Assembly: GCF_004011835.1 (NCBI RefSeq)
Contig: NZ_RKLN01000002.1
Coordinates: forward strand, 539,469 to 603,468
From: Rhodococcus spongiicola
Lineage (GTDB): Bacteria; Actinomycetota; Actinomycetes; Mycobacteriales; Mycobacteriaceae
Reading direction: 5' to 3'
Length of the DNA: 64,000 nucleotides
The notes under the pieces are model-generated. The model was given only the letters and a program-made list of their open reading frames with translations, searched no databases and was not told the DNA's origin. Positions 11,271-22,360 of this stretch are shown here, one piece after another (the first letter of the stretch is position 1; every line of letters begins with the position of its first letter). Position numbers and translations under genes: made by a program.

Positions 11271-12499
11271 CCTGCGCGGAACGGCACCCTGGTGGGGCGG
11301 CGGACGTAGTGCCCGGCGGCATACTCGACTCCGTCGAAGTCGACGTCGAAGTCGGGGCAGCGCGCGAGCAGTTCCTCGAGCGCGACTCGCGCCTGCATGC
11401 GTGCGGCGGCTGCACCGAGACAGTGGTGGTTGCCGTTACTGAATGTGAGGATCTGTCGAGGGTTGCGCAGTACGTCCAGTTCCTCTGAGTCGGAGCCGAA
11501 CACGCGGGGATCGCGGTTCGCGGAGCCGTAGACGAGCATTACCTTGCGGCCAGCGGGGATCGTCACGTCCTCGATCGTCACGTCGCGGGTGGTGGTGCGG
11601 GCGAGGCCCTGGACGGGGGAGGTGAGCCGCAGCAGCTCCTCGACCGCGGTGGAGATCCGACTGGGGTCGTCGAGAAGCAGCTGCCGCTGGTCCCGACGCT
11701 GGGTCAGCAGTTGCACTGCACCACCGAGCATTCCGGTGGTGGTGTCGTTGCCGCCGGTGACCATCGTGAACGCGAAACCGAGAATCGACAGGATGCCGGC
11801 GACATCGCCGTCTGCGCCCATCCCAGCGGCGACGAGGTGTGAGATGGTGTCGTCACCGGTGTCCCCAGAGGCGCTCTCGCCCTTGCGCTGTTCGATCAGA
11901 TTGCTGAAGTAGGCCATCAGATCTCCGGCCGCTGACGCAGCCTCGAGTGGGTCGCCGTTCGCGTTTGCCGCGACGATTGCATCGGTCCAACCGTCGAACT
12001 GGCCGCGGTCCTCCGGCGGCACACCCAGGTAGTGCGCGACGACCATGCTCGGCAGAGGCTTGAACAACTCGGTGACGATGTCACCCTCACCGGCGGCACG
12101 CAGCCGTTCCAGACGCTCGACGACGAAGCGGCGTACCTCCGGTTCGACTGTCTCGACCTGGCGCGGCGTGAAGCCACGGGCCACGAGACGGCGGAACTGT
12201 GTGTGTACCGGCGGGTCGAGCATGACCAGCGGGGGATTGTCACGCAAGCCGATCTTGTCGAGTTCGCCGTAGGTCATCGTCAGACCCTCGGCGGATGAGA
12301 ACGTCTCGGCATCACGTGCCGCGTTGTACACGTCGGCGTGCCGGGTCAGCACCCAGTAGTCGTGGTCCGGTGCTCCCTCCGGCACGACGTTGTGGACGGG
12401 GTCGTTCTCGCGCAACGCCGCATACATCGGCCATGGGTCCCGCCAGGACGGGCCGGAGCGAGGGACGTAGGCCGCTTTGTCAGACATAGTCGTCGTCAT
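11267..12499 (-). CDS. Cytochrome P450
   Basis: This soluble bacterial P450 of 410 residues is a haem-thiolate monooxygenase. The I-helix oxygen-activation motif is GGNDTT (249-254), the K-helix ExxR is in EELLR, and the haem loop FSNGNHHCLG places the Cys ligand at 360. The haem loop has Asn-Gly-Asn where FGxGxHxC is usual, so the first Gly is kept but the Arg common before His is replaced. No ferredoxin or reductase gene lies next to it; the FAD reductase at 19,058-20,299 is a distant candidate. The substrate cannot be assigned. The ATG at 12,499 follows the operator palindrome at once, so the Met four codons on (12,487) may be the true start. Confidence 0.92.
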   Translation of the reverse strand: MTTTMSDKAAYVPRSGPSWRDPWPMYAALRENDPVHNVVPEGAPDHDYWVLTRHADVYNAARDAETFSSAEGLTMTYGELDKIGLRDNPPLVMLDPPVHTQFRRLVARGFTPRQVETVEPEVRRFVVERLERLRAAGEGDIVTELFKPLPSMVVAHYLGVPPEDRGQFDGWTDAIVAANANGDPLEAASAAGDLMAYFSNLIEQRKGESASGDTGDDTISHLVAAGMGADGDVAGILSILGFAFTMVTGGNDTTTGMLGGAVQLLTQRRDQRQLLLDDPSRISTAVEELLRLTSPVQGLARTTTRDVTIEDVTIPAGRKVMLVYGSANRDPRVFGSDSEELDVLRNPRQILTFSNGNHHCLGAAAARMQARVALEELLARCPDFDVDFDGVEYAAGHYVRRPTRVPFRAG

Positions 12500-12515
12500 G
12501 TCTCAACCGTGAGAC
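12500..12515 (-). promoter_or_regulatory. Palindromic operator of the P450-tetR operon
   Basis: GTCTCAACCGTGAGAC has 6-bp perfect arms around ACCG. On the minus strand a TTGACA -35 hexamer sits at 12,529-12,534, so the palindrome covers the expected -10 and start site. This is where a TetR dimer would block RNA polymerase, and the regulator encoded in the operon is the obvious candidate. Confidence 0.65.
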
Positions 12516-12565
12516 AGATCACTGCATTTGTCAATGGTAGCTGTCGGTACCGGCGTGCGATCGAA

Positions 12566-14170
12566 TCAGACCAACCAGGCCGCGGAATCGGCGGGTAGCA
12601 GGCCCTCGACGAGCGGCAGGCTCGTCAGTACGACCGTGCCGGCCGGCCGCGGGATCGGCGTGTCGGTGGCATTGAGGACACAGACAAGTCCGCCCCGACG
12701 GCGGAACGCGAGGCAACCGGGAGAGCTTCCGTACCAATCGATTTCCGCGCCGGAGAACTCCGTGAGCGACGATCGCAGCCCGAGGGCCGTCCGGTACAGC
12801 GACAACGTCGAATCGGCGTCGGCGAGTTGGGACTCGACCGCCATGGGCGCCCATTCCGGTGGCATCGGCAGCCACGTGTTCGTGGCGGTCGAGAAGCCGA
12901 ACGGCGGGCGCGCGCCCTCCCACGGCAGCGGGACACGGCACCCGTCCCGGCCGCGTTCGGTGTGCCCGGACCGCTCCCAGACCGGGTCCTGCAGTGCCGA
13001 GTCCGGCAGGTCCACGTTCGGCAGCCCCAACTCGGCGCCGTTGTAGATGAACGATGCGCCCGGAAGTGCGAGTTCGACGAGGGCCATCGCCCGGGCGCGG
13101 GCGAGGCCGCGGGCGCCGCCGCCGTACCGGGTGACCTCACGCTCGACGTCGTGATTGGACAATGTCCATGTGGGTGTGCCGCCGACTCGCGCTACGGCAT
13201 CGAGGGAATTCTCGATGGCGGCACGCACCGAGTTGGCGTCGAAGGGGGTCTCGGCGAGGCGGAAGTTGAAGCCGAGGTGCAGCTCGTCCGGGCGAATGTA
13301 CTCGCCGAACCGCTCGTTGTCGCGCACCCAGATCTCGCCGACCGACATCGCGGACGGGTACTCGTCCATGACCCGGCGGATGCCGCGGTGGATCTCGTGG
13401 ACGCCCGGGTTGTTGAAGCGGGGATCGTCGTCGTCGTTGCGGAGCAGTGCGTTGGTGTCCCACTCGTGGTCGGGAAGGCCATCCGGTTTGGCCATCCCGT
13501 GCGCGACGTCGATCCGGAAGCCGTCGACTCCGCGATTCAGCCAGAACCTCAGCGTCTTCTCCATATCGGCGAAGACCTCCGGGTTGTCCCAGTTCAGGTC
13601 GGGCTGCTCGGCGGCGAAGATGTGCAGATACCACTGGCCTGGGGTGCCGTCCGGTTCGGTGATGCGGGTCCAGGCGGGGCCACCGAAGACGCTCGGCCAG
13701 TTGTTCGGTGGCTGCGAACCGTCCGGTCCGCGGCCGTCGCGGAAAATGTAGCGTTCGCGGGCGCCACTGTCGGGTCCGGACGCGAGAGCCTCCCGGAACC
13801 ACGGGTGCTGATCGCTGGTGTGGTTCGGGACCAGGTCCATCGTGACCCGGATGTCGCGCGCGTGCGCCTCGGCGATGAGGGTGTCCATCGTCTCGAGGTC
13901 CCCGAAGAGCGGATCGATGTCCCGGGGGTCGGACACGTCGTAGCCGTGGTCCGCCATCGGAGAACGCACGATTGGACTGAGCCAGATCGCGTCGATCCCA
14001 AGCAGTTCGAGATAGCCGAGGCGGTCTATCACGCCGCGAAGATCGCCGACGCCGTCACCGTTCGAGTCCGAGAACGATCGCGGATACACCTGGTAGAAGA
14101 CCGCGTCCGTCCACCACCGACGCGAGTCCGACGGTTCCTGGGTGATGGACAAATCCTCTTGGTTTGGCAC
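12566..14170 (-). CDS. aglA: Alpha-glucosidase, glycoside hydrolase family 13
   Basis: This 534-residue GH13 enzyme cleaves alpha-glucosidic bonds of short oligosaccharides in the cytoplasm (no signal peptide). Region I is DLVPNHTSD (112-120). The nucleophile Asp221 lies in GFRIDVAHG, the acid/base Glu279 in SVGEIW and the stabilising Asp341 in SNHD, so all three catalytic residues are present. The N-terminal WWTDAVFYQVYPRSFSDSNGDGVGDL is typical of the oligo-1,6-glucosidase/alpha-glucosidase/trehalose-related subfamily. The exact specificity (maltose, isomaltose or sucrose) is not decidable here. It lies downstream of glbO on the same strand with a 58-base gap. The order glbO-aglA is, as I recall, also found in M. 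tuberculosis (Rv2470-Rv2471). Confidence 0.9.
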   Translation of the reverse strand: MPNQEDLSITQEPSDSRRWWTDAVFYQVYPRSFSDSNGDGVGDLRGVIDRLGYLELLGIDAIWLSPIVRSPMADHGYDVSDPRDIDPLFGDLETMDTLIAEAHARDIRVTMDLVPNHTSDQHPWFREALASGPDSGARERYIFRDGRGPDGSQPPNNWPSVFGGPAWTRITEPDGTPGQWYLHIFAAEQPDLNWDNPEVFADMEKTLRFWLNRGVDGFRIDVAHGMAKPDGLPDHEWDTNALLRNDDDDPRFNNPGVHEIHRGIRRVMDEYPSAMSVGEIWVRDNERFGEYIRPDELHLGFNFRLAETPFDANSVRAAIENSLDAVARVGGTPTWTLSNHDVEREVTRYGGGARGLARARAMALVELALPGASFIYNGAELGLPNVDLPDSALQDPVWERSGHTERGRDGCRVPLPWEGARPPFGFSTATNTWLPMPPEWAPMAVESQLADADSTLSLYRTALGLRSSLTEFSGAEIDWYGSSPGCLAFRRRGGLVCVLNATDTPIPRPAGTVVLTSLPLVEGLLPADSAAWLV

Positions 14171-14228
14171 AGCCCCCCAATAGTGCCGGATCGAAGTCGA
14201 TGAAACGACCTGGGCGGCACGGCAGGGG

Positions 14229-14654
14229 CTAGACCGGCGAGTTCACCATTGAAGCCGCCGCCATCTCCATGTAGTCGATGAGGGCACGCCGGTGCGGTTC
14301 GTCGAGGGTCCGGTCGTCGATGGAGGCGATCGCCGTGTGCATACAGCGCAGCCAGGCATCCCGCTCGATCGGGCCGATGCGGAACGGGGCGTGCCGCATC
14401 CGCAGTCGGGGATGACCTCGCTCGTCGGAGTAGGTGCGTGGCCCACCCCAGTACTGCTCGAGGAACATGCGCATGCGGCGCTCGGCCGGTCCGAGATCGG
14501 CTTCGGGGTAGAGCGGGCGGACGATCTCGTCCTTGGCCACTTCTTCGTAGAATCGGGCGGTGAGCTTGCGGAACGTCTCGGCGCCGCCGACGGCCTCGTA
14601 GAAGGTCTGCTGCGGCTGGGCTCCACGGCTGGTTTCTGGGTTCGTCTCAGTCAT
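14229..14654 (-). CDS. glbO: Group II truncated haemoglobin (trHbO)
   Basis: This 141-residue 2-on-2 globin binds haem and oxygen. Aligning by eye with M. tuberculosis GlbO gives a constant offset of 13 residues: Tyr36 (B10), Tyr49 (CD1), proximal His88 (F8) in [10 protein letters not shown], and Trp101 (G8) in [10 protein letters not shown], so all signature residues are kept. The block [14 protein letters not shown] is nearly invariant in the group. The start is the ATG at 14,654; the frame stays open upstream but only through the divergent HNH promoter region. The first 15 residues form a short extension absent from the mycobacterial protein. Roles proposed for the family are oxygen/NO chemistry and respiratory association. 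Confidence 0.95.
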   Translation of the reverse strand: MTETNPETSRGAQPQQTFYEAVGGAETFRKLTARFYEEVAKDEIVRPLYPEADLGPAERRMRMFLEQYWGGPRTYSDERGHPRLRMRHAPFRIGPIERDAWLRCMHTAIASIDDRTLDEPHRRALIDYMEMAAASMVNSPV

Positions 14655-14794
14655 GTCACGCTCCATTGTGCCTGCAATCGACGACCACGTCGGTCGACGG
14701 TCGTTCACCCTGATGTGGGGCAGTTTTTTGCCGAAATGGGTGTGCGTGAACCGACCATCCGTGGTCAACTTGTGGCAGTCTTCGCGGAGGTGGC

Positions 14795-15460
14795 ATGACA
14801 CACAGAAAGAGCGGTCGATCGCACCGACAACTTATGCCCACCGACGTGCGCGAACATCGCACGTCGGGGGCTTTTCCGTTGCACGTCATTCCCGAGCCGG
14901 GGCCGTCAGGTCTGGGACTGTCCGGCGGCAACACACCGACCGCGTGGAGCAAACGTCGAGTGCTGCTCCTCAATGCCACCTTCGAGCCGCTCACTGCCCT
15001 GCCTGCGCGCCGCGCCGTGGTGCTGATGGTGTGCGCGAAGGCCGACACCGTCCACGAGGACCCGCTCGGGCCCGTCATCCATTCCGAGGGCTGTGCTCTC
15101 CAGGTGCCGTCCGTGATCCGGCTCCGAAACTACGTGCGGGTGCCGTACCGGAACCGTGTGCCGTTGACCCGCGCGGCTCTTATGTACCGCGACCGATTCC
15201 GCTGCGGGTACTGCGGTGACAAGGCCGAGACCATCGATCACGTCATTCCCCGAAGCCGCGGTGGTGGACACACGTGGGAGAACTGTGTCGCCTGTTGCGC
15301 TCCCTGCAACCATCGAAAGGCCGACAGACTGCTCGCGGAACTGGGGTGGACCCTCCGCACCGCGTTGGTGCCTCCGTCCGGTCCGCACTGGCGACTGCTC
15401 TCGACGATCACCGAGGTGCACCCCACCTGGCTTCCGTATCTCGGCGAGGGTGCCGCCTAG
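14795..15460 (+). CDS. HNH endonuclease family protein (Rv2469c-like)
   Basis: The C-terminal half is an HNH nuclease fold with two Cys pairs that probably hold zinc: YCGYCG-type [28 protein letters not shown], then APCNHRK. The His of DHVIPRS and the Asn of WENCV are the expected catalytic positions. The N-terminal [20 protein letters not shown] precedes it, as in the widespread actinobacterial family of housekeeping HNH proteins. Its cellular DNA target is unknown; it is not next to a methylase, so restriction is unlikely. The start at 14,795 gives 221 residues, near the mycobacterial length; Met14 (14,834) is an alternative. It diverges from glbO across 140 bases. Confidence 0.85.
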   Translation: MTHRKSGRSHRQLMPTDVREHRTSGAFPLHVIPEPGPSGLGLSGGNTPTAWSKRRVLLLNATFEPLTALPARRAVVLMVCAKADTVHEDPLGPVIHSEGCALQVPSVIRLRNYVRVPYRNRVPLTRAALMYRDRFRCGYCGDKAETIDHVIPRSRGGGHTWENCVACCAPCNHRKADRLLAELGWTLRTALVPPSGPHWRLLSTITEVHPTWLPYLGEGAA

Positions 15461-15504
15461 GACCCGGGACTTCCATTTCGGCAGCACTGGGCTAGGTTGG
15501 CCTC

Positions 15505-15756
15505 GTGAGCATTCTCGAGACAGCCCTGATATTCGGAGGGATTCCCCTCGTGGCGGTCGCGATCATCGGTCTCCTGTCCCTCCGAGGTCGGCGGTTGGCA
15601 AACCCCCAACCGGCGGTGTACCGCCTCGGTGAGCAGTGGACGCGCGGGCCGATTCTGTGGAGCGCGACCGACGAGGTGACCACGCACGGTCACCACGCGG
15701 CGCACACCGCGCTGGACGCAGATCTGATCGGAGGTTCCGCAAGTGGCAAGTGGTGA
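15505..15756 (+). CDS. Small single-pass membrane protein
   Basis: This protein of 83 residues has one hydrophobic helix at about 5-26 (LETALIFGGIPLVAVAIIGLL) and a basic stop-transfer RGRR, followed by a hydrophilic tail that should be cytoplasmic. The start is GTG at 15,505. Its end overlaps the following DUF5130-like gene by 14 bases, so the two are probably translated together and act together. I do not recognise a named family. Confidence 0.65.
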   Translation: MSILETALIFGGIPLVAVAIIGLLSLRGRRLANPQPAVYRLGEQWTRGPILWSATDEVTTHGHHAAHTALDADLIGGSASGKW

Positions 15757-16219
15757 CGTTCTCCAGACCCCGGCAGTCGCACCCGAGGACCTGCCGGTGG
15801 GTACGGTCCTGACCGCCAGTGGGCGCCTCTCCGCAGTCCACCGGGTCGGTGAGCTGCTCGATCGGCCGCCGTTTACGACGGACGACCTGGTGCGCATCGA
15901 TGACGCACTCACCGACGCGACTCGTCTGACCAAGGTGCGGTTCAACATCTACGTCGGCGACCTAGGCGAAGACCCGGCTATGGGTGCAGACGCCGTGTTC
16001 CCGACCACCCCGGAAGCCGAGCGTTCGGTCCTGATAGCGGTGTCGCCGAACCAGCGGGCGATCGAGGTCCGCGGTGGCCGCGCTGTCGCGAACCGGGTCA
16101 CCGATCGGGTCGCGCAACTCGGCGTAACAGCGGCTGCCGCTTCGTTCACCGAGGGTGACCTCATCGACGGCCTCGTGTCCGCTCTGCGTGTCATGAGCAC
16201 CGCGATCGCGCCCAGGTAG
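15743..16219 (+). CDS. DUF5130/TPM-like domain protein (Rv2468c-like)
   Basis: This soluble protein of 158 residues has a pattern like TPM-type domains. Visible segments are LTDATRLTKVRFNIYVGDLGED, RSVLIAVSPNQRAIEVRGGRAV and VTDRVAQLGVTAAAASFTEGDLIDGL. TPM domains occur in thylakoid or membrane-linked assembly and phosphatase-like proteins, but no catalytic role can be claimed here. The GTG start lies inside the end of the small membrane protein gene, suggesting a two-protein unit in which that partner supplies the membrane anchor. It converges on pepN with a strong hairpin between them. Confidence 0.7.
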   Translation: MASGDVLQTPAVAPEDLPVGTVLTASGRLSAVHRVGELLDRPPFTTDDLVRIDDALTDATRLTKVRFNIYVGDLGEDPAMGADAVFPTTPEAERSVLIAVSPNQRAIEVRGGRAVANRVTDRVAQLGVTAAAASFTEGDLIDGLVSALRVMSTAIAPR

Positions 16220-16237
16220 GTCCTACACTCATCGCTC

Positions 16238-16310
16238 CAGTGCCGGTGCACCGACGTTTCAGTGCCTCAGCTCAGCTGAACGCACCCACGTCGGGGCACC
16301 GGCGCTGTTT
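16238..16310. terminator. Large bidirectional hairpin between DUF5130-like gene and pepN
   Basis: Arms 16,238-16,257 and 16,288-16,307 pair over 20 bp with one wobble and one mismatch, and a second small stem (TTCAG at 16,258-16,262 with CTGAA at 16,276-16,280) closes the loop. TTTGTT follows on the plus strand. Its place between convergent genes fits a two-way terminator. Confidence 0.8.
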
Positions 16311-16354
16311 GTTCAGGTGGCGAGCCTCGGGTCGCGGGCCTCAGGTAGCCGGGC

Positions 16355-18940
<2,586 letters not shown>

Positions 18941-18950
18941 GAAGATCTCC

Positions 18951-19037
18951 TTCAGGGATGAACAGTCAGCGCGTCCATCTTCGGTGATGGACAGTCAGCA
19001 CAGCCATCTTCAGGGATGGACAGTCAGCACTGCCATC
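18951..19037. repeat. Three tandem 29-bp repeats upstream of pepN
   Basis: Units are 18,951-18,979, 18,980-19,008 and 19,009-19,037, each of the form TTCAGGGATGGACAGTCAGC plus a nine-base tail ending CCATC. Within a unit GATGG-A-CAGT can pair with ACTG-CCATC, best in the third copy, giving a small hairpin with one bulged A. They occupy the pepN leader or promoter between its ribosome-binding site and the end of the reductase gene. Confidence 0.92.
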
Positions 19038-19057
19038 CCATCACGTATGCCTGTCGT

Positions 19058-20299
19058 TCAGCGGACGAGGTCGGCCAGCGGCACGTCGGGGGCCGCGAGT
19101 CGGGCCGGATCCACCGAGGCGGATGACGACACGATCGCCTTGATGTCGTCGTTGACATCCCAGATATTGACGTTCATCCCGGCCAGCACGTGGTTCTCCT
19201 CGTCCAGCCAGAAGGCCAAGAACTCACGTTCAGCGACGTCGCCCCGGGTGACCACCCTCGAGTACTCAGGTGCCCAGCCGACGTACTCCATGCCGAGGTC
19301 GTACTGGTCGGTGAAGAAGTACGGCAGATTCGTGTACTCCGCCGGACGCCCGAGCATCGTGGCGGCCGCGATCGCCGGTTGATTCAAGGCATTGGCCCAG
19401 TGCTCCACACGAATCCGGGTGCCCAACCGTGGATGCTGCTGCATGGCGATGTCGCCGACCGCCACGATGTCGGGGTCGGACGTGGCGAGGTGCTCGTCCA
19501 CGAGTACACCGCCGTCCACCGCGAGCCCGGCGGCCTCGGCGATCTCGACGTTCGGCTCCGCGCCGACTGCCACCAGGACCTCGTCGGCGGGCAGGACCGT
19601 GCCGTCGCTGAGCCGGACACCGTCTGCACGTCCGGCAGAGACGGTGATCTCCTCGACCCTCGCGCCGAAGTGGAAGTCGACGTCGTGCTCACGGTGCAGG
19701 TCCGCGAACACCGCGCCCATCTCCTTGCCGAGGGCGTGGAGCAGCGGCAGTTCGGAGGGCTGGACGATGGATACGGCGACGTCGCGAGCCCGCGCGCCGG
19801 CCGCGATCTCGAGACCGATCCAGCCGGCGCCGACGATCACCAACCGTGATCCGGCGGTCAGTTCGGAGATCAGCGAATCCGATTCGTCGATAGTACGCAG
19901 ATAGTGCACGCCGGCCGCGTCGGCACCGGGGATCGGTGGGCGTCGCGGCCGTGACCCCGTGGCCAGGGCGAGCTTGTCGTAGTCGATCGCCGAATCGTCT
20001 GGGAGGACGACCTTCTTGTGCTCACGATCGATCGACGTGGCGGTCGTTCCCAGGCGGACGTCGATCTTGTGGTCGCGATACCAGTCTCCGCGCTGGACGG
20101 TGAAATCGGGCAAATCCTTCTTGCCGGCCACGTGTTCCTTCGAAAGGGGCGGCCGATCGTACGGCAGGTGCTCCTCGCCGCACAGAAGCACGATGGATCC
20201 GTCGAAGTCCCTGTCTCTGAGCGCTTCTGCGATCTTGGCGCCGGCGAGACCGCCGCCAACGATGACGAATGTGCGATTGGATGACTCGTGAAGTGTCAC
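19058..20299 (-). CDS. FAD-dependent ferredoxin reductase-like oxidoreductase
   Basis: This 413-residue two-dinucleotide-domain flavoprotein resembles the NADH:ferredoxin reductases that feed P450s and dioxygenases (rhodocoxin or putidaredoxin reductase type). The FAD Rossmann motif is [16 protein letters not shown] near residues 10-25, and the NAD(P) motif is [13 protein letters not shown] near 150. The segment [10 protein letters not shown] and the late DIVAVGD motif are typical. The GTG at 20,299 was chosen because GGAG lies 9 bases upstream and the homologous fold begins at once; the frame stays open further but runs through the divergent promoter. The redox partner is unknown. It diverges from the DsbA-like gene and is followed by pepN. 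Confidence 0.85.
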   Translation of the reverse strand: MTLHESSNRTFVIVGGGLAGAKIAEALRDRDFDGSIVLLCGEEHLPYDRPPLSKEHVAGKKDLPDFTVQRGDWYRDHKIDVRLGTTATSIDREHKKVVLPDDSAIDYDKLALATGSRPRRPPIPGADAAGVHYLRTIDESDSLISELTAGSRLVIVGAGWIGLEIAAGARARDVAVSIVQPSELPLLHALGKEMGAVFADLHREHDVDFHFGARVEEITVSAGRADGVRLSDGTVLPADEVLVAVGAEPNVEIAEAAGLAVDGGVLVDEHLATSDPDIVAVGDIAMQQHPRLGTRIRVEHWANALNQPAIAAATMLGRPAEYTNLPYFFTDQYDLGMEYVGWAPEYSRVVTRGDVAEREFLAFWLDEENHVLAGMNVNIWDVNDDIKAIVSSSASVDPARLAAPDVPLADLVR

Positions 20300-20403
20300 G
20301 GATTGCTCCGTCTCCGAGTCGCGACGACTGTCGCTGTCGACCGCCGTGGCGACTCTCGCTGGTGGCTGTCCTCCATCGACACTATCGGTGCCGACGGTGT
20401 CCG

Positions 20404-20429
20404 GGAAGGATCCGTACGGGGTCGTGGTT
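20404..20429 (+). promoter_or_regulatory. SigH/SigR-like promoter of the DsbA-like gene
   Basis: GGAAG at 20,404-20,408 and GTT at 20,427-20,429 are separated by 18 bases, close to the GGAA-N18-20-GTT pattern of oxidative-stress sigma factors SigH and SigR. It sits about 83 bases upstream of the start codon. The M. tuberculosis orthologue Rv2466c is known to belong to the SigH regulon, which supports the reading. Confidence 0.5.
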
Positions 20430-20511
20430 GTCTTTGACGGGAAGGTGTATTTCGACGTCGCACGGACGTCACACCACTGGACCGTCACACCACTTCGAGA
20501 GGGAGACACAC

Positions 20512-21195
20512 GTGAGCGACGCAACCACCGCAAGCGGGGCCGCAGGGGCTGGGGCTGCCAAAGACGCCGCCGGCGCTGCCAAGGACGGTGCCGCCAGGGA
20601 CACTGTCGATTTTTGGTTCGATCCACTGTGCCCGTGGTGCTGGATCACTTCGCGTTGGATCCTCGAGGTAACGAAGGTCCGCGACATCGAGGCGAACTTC
20701 CACGTCATGAGCCTCGCCGTCCTCAACGAGGGCCGCGACCTGCCGGACGAGTACCGCGAGCTGATGACCAAGGCATGGGGTCCCGTGCGAGTGCTCATGG
20801 CAGCCGCACAGCAACGGGGTGACGAGATTCTGTCTCCGCTCTACACGGCGATGGGCACCCTCATCCACAACCAGGACAACAAGGACTTGAGCGACGTGAT
20901 CGTCAAGTCGCTCGCCTCACTCGGGCTGCCCGCCGAGTTGGCCGCCGCCGCGGAGACAGAGGAGTTCGACGCCGAGTTGCGCCGTAGCCACCACGCGGGC
21001 ATGGACAAGGTCGGCGACGATGTCGGCACCCCGACCATCCACGTCAACGGCACGGCGTTCTTCGGCCCGGTCTTGTCGCGCATCCCGCGTGGCGAGGACG
21101 CCGGCAAGGTGTGGGACGGGGCAGTGACCCTCGCGTCGTACCCCTACTTCTACGAGCTCAAGCGGACCCGCACCGAAGGGCCCATATTCGACTGA
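20512..21195 (+). CDS. DsbA-family mycothiol-dependent reductase (Rv2466c-like)
   Basis: This thioredoxin-fold oxidoreductase of the DsbA/FrnE type has 227 residues. The active site is Cys40-Pro-Trp-Cys43 in [10 protein letters not shown], and the cis-Pro loop is in GTPTIHVNG. The M. tuberculosis orthologue is a cytosolic mycothiol-dependent nitroreductase/oxidoreductase used against oxidative stress. No signal peptide is present, which fits a cytosolic place. The first 30 residues are an Ala/Lys/Asp-rich extension ([14 protein letters not shown]) that looks like a local repeat expansion and precedes the conserved domain. The GTG start has GAGGGAG about 7 bases upstream. A SigH-like promoter lies in the gap shared with the divergent reductase. 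Confidence 0.88.
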   Translation: MSDATTASGAAGAGAAKDAAGAAKDGAARDTVDFWFDPLCPWCWITSRWILEVTKVRDIEANFHVMSLAVLNEGRDLPDEYRELMTKAWGPVRVLMAAAQQRGDEILSPLYTAMGTLIHNQDNKDLSDVIVKSLASLGLPAELAAAAETEEFDAELRRSHHAGMDKVGDDVGTPTIHVNGTAFFGPVLSRIPRGEDAGKVWDGAVTLASYPYFYELKRTRTEGPIFD

Positions 21196-21201
21196 GTCCA
21201 C

Positions 21202-22125
21202 TCACCGTGTCGTGAACGAGTAGTTCGGGTCGCGGTAGAAGTAGTCCGGTCGCTGGAACAGCCGGCCGTGGCGTGTCCGGTCCCGCAGGGCCGCGGCACG
21301 CCACGTCAGGACCGGATGACTCGACAGCAGGTTCACCAGCCAAGGGAAGAAGCCGCGCTCGGTTGTCGCACGATCCGCCAGCTCGTCGAAGCCCACGTGG
21401 CTGACGAGGTATTTGCCGGCCCCGAGCACACCCATCGCTCCGGCGGCCCCGGCCGGGTTGTTGCAGTAGCCGTGATTGTCCGCGGTGTACTCCATCGACC
21501 GGGAGAGCGCCGAGCCGATTCCCGGGACGTATCTGGCGGCGAACATGCCAAGTTGTCGCCAGTATCCGACGTGGCCGGCCGCGATGTGCCCCACCTCATG
21601 CCCGATGATGAAGGCCAGGGCTTCCGGGTTCCGGGCCTGCCCGCCGATCTCGAAGAGGTCGCTGTAGACGACGACGTAGCGGCGCAACCCGTGGCCCGAC
21701 GCGAATGCGTTGATCTGTCCGTTTCCCAGGACGACGTACGCGTCCGGGACCTCGGTCATCCCGAACCGGGCCGCTGCCTCGCCCACCATGCGGTAGCCGT
21801 CGGCGAACTGCGTCGGCGACATCTTGATGCCGTTCACCCTTTGCGCCGCGTACATCTGGCCGCGGGCCACGAAGATCAGGATCGGCGCGGCCAGTACCAG
21901 CATCGCCCAGTACGGCAGGTCGCCGCGCAGGAAGACCACCAGTGCGGAGACGTAGGCAACCGCCGTGATCGCGACGACAAGCACCAGCAGCGGGATCTCC
22001 CACGGGTGCCGAGCCGGCGGCTCGTACGGCGAAAGTCCGGGGGGAGTAGCGACCGGCGCGTGACCCCACGCGGAGGCGTGTGGCGGCACGGCCTGCCCGA
22101 CACTGTGCGAAGGGTTCGGATACAT
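21202..22125 (-). CDS. M48-family membrane zinc metallopeptidase
   Basis: This is a 307-residue membrane protease of the HtpX/Ste24 group. Two membrane helices lie at about 44-66 and 71-88. The zinc site HEVGH is at 176-180 and the third ligand is the Glu in MEYTAD (Glu212). The N-terminus is Pro-rich and cytoplasmic. HtpX-like enzymes remove damaged membrane proteins; whether this one does is inferred. The gene ends six bases from the DsbA-like stop in convergent orientation, with no obvious terminator between. The mycobacterial order as I recall does not include it, so it may be a local addition. Confidence 0.88.
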   Translation of the reverse strand: MYPNPSHSVGQAVPPHASAWGHAPVATPPGLSPYEPPARHPWEIPLLVLVVAITAVAYVSALVVFLRGDLPYWAMLVLAAPILIFVARGQMYAAQRVNGIKMSPTQFADGYRMVGEAAARFGMTEVPDAYVVLGNGQINAFASGHGLRRYVVVYSDLFEIGGQARNPEALAFIIGHEVGHIAAGHVGYWRQLGMFAARYVPGIGSALSRSMEYTADNHGYCNNPAGAAGAMGVLGAGKYLVSHVGFDELADRATTERGFFPWLVNLLSSHPVLTWRAAALRDRTRHGRLFQRPDYFYRDPNYSFTTR

Positions 22126-22231
22126 GACAGGAATCTACCGGCGTAATCCCGGTTCTACCGGGCCGGGATGGGTTCGGGCGCATGCCTATGTCCTCCGTCA
22201 CGTCCGCATTCCGGCACGTCCTGGCATCGAC

Positions 22232-22331
22232 GACTCCGGAGTCCTCATGGGGTGTCGACTCCGGAGTCCTCATGGGGTGTCGACTCCGGAGTCCTCATGG
22301 GGTGTCGACTCCAGCGTCCCCATGGGGTGCC
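22232..22331. repeat. Four tandem 25-bp repeats with an internal palindrome, upstream of rpiB
   Basis: Units 22,232-22,256, 22,257-22,281 and 22,282-22,306 are identical (begin GACTCCGGAGTCCTCATGGG, end GTGTC). A fourth copy at 22,307-22,331 has diverged. Each identical unit begins with the 12-bp perfect palindrome GACTCCGGAGTC. The period is not a multiple of three, so this is not coding. It lies in the divergent gap between the M48 peptidase and rpiB, 30 bases before the rpiB start. Confidence 0.95.
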
Positions 22332-22360
22332 ACGGCGACATGGCCTGTCAGAATTGGGGC

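Noticed and set aside
22232-22331. CRISPR array
   Set aside because: Units are directly adjacent without spacers, and no cas gene is present. The same holds for the other tandem arrays.
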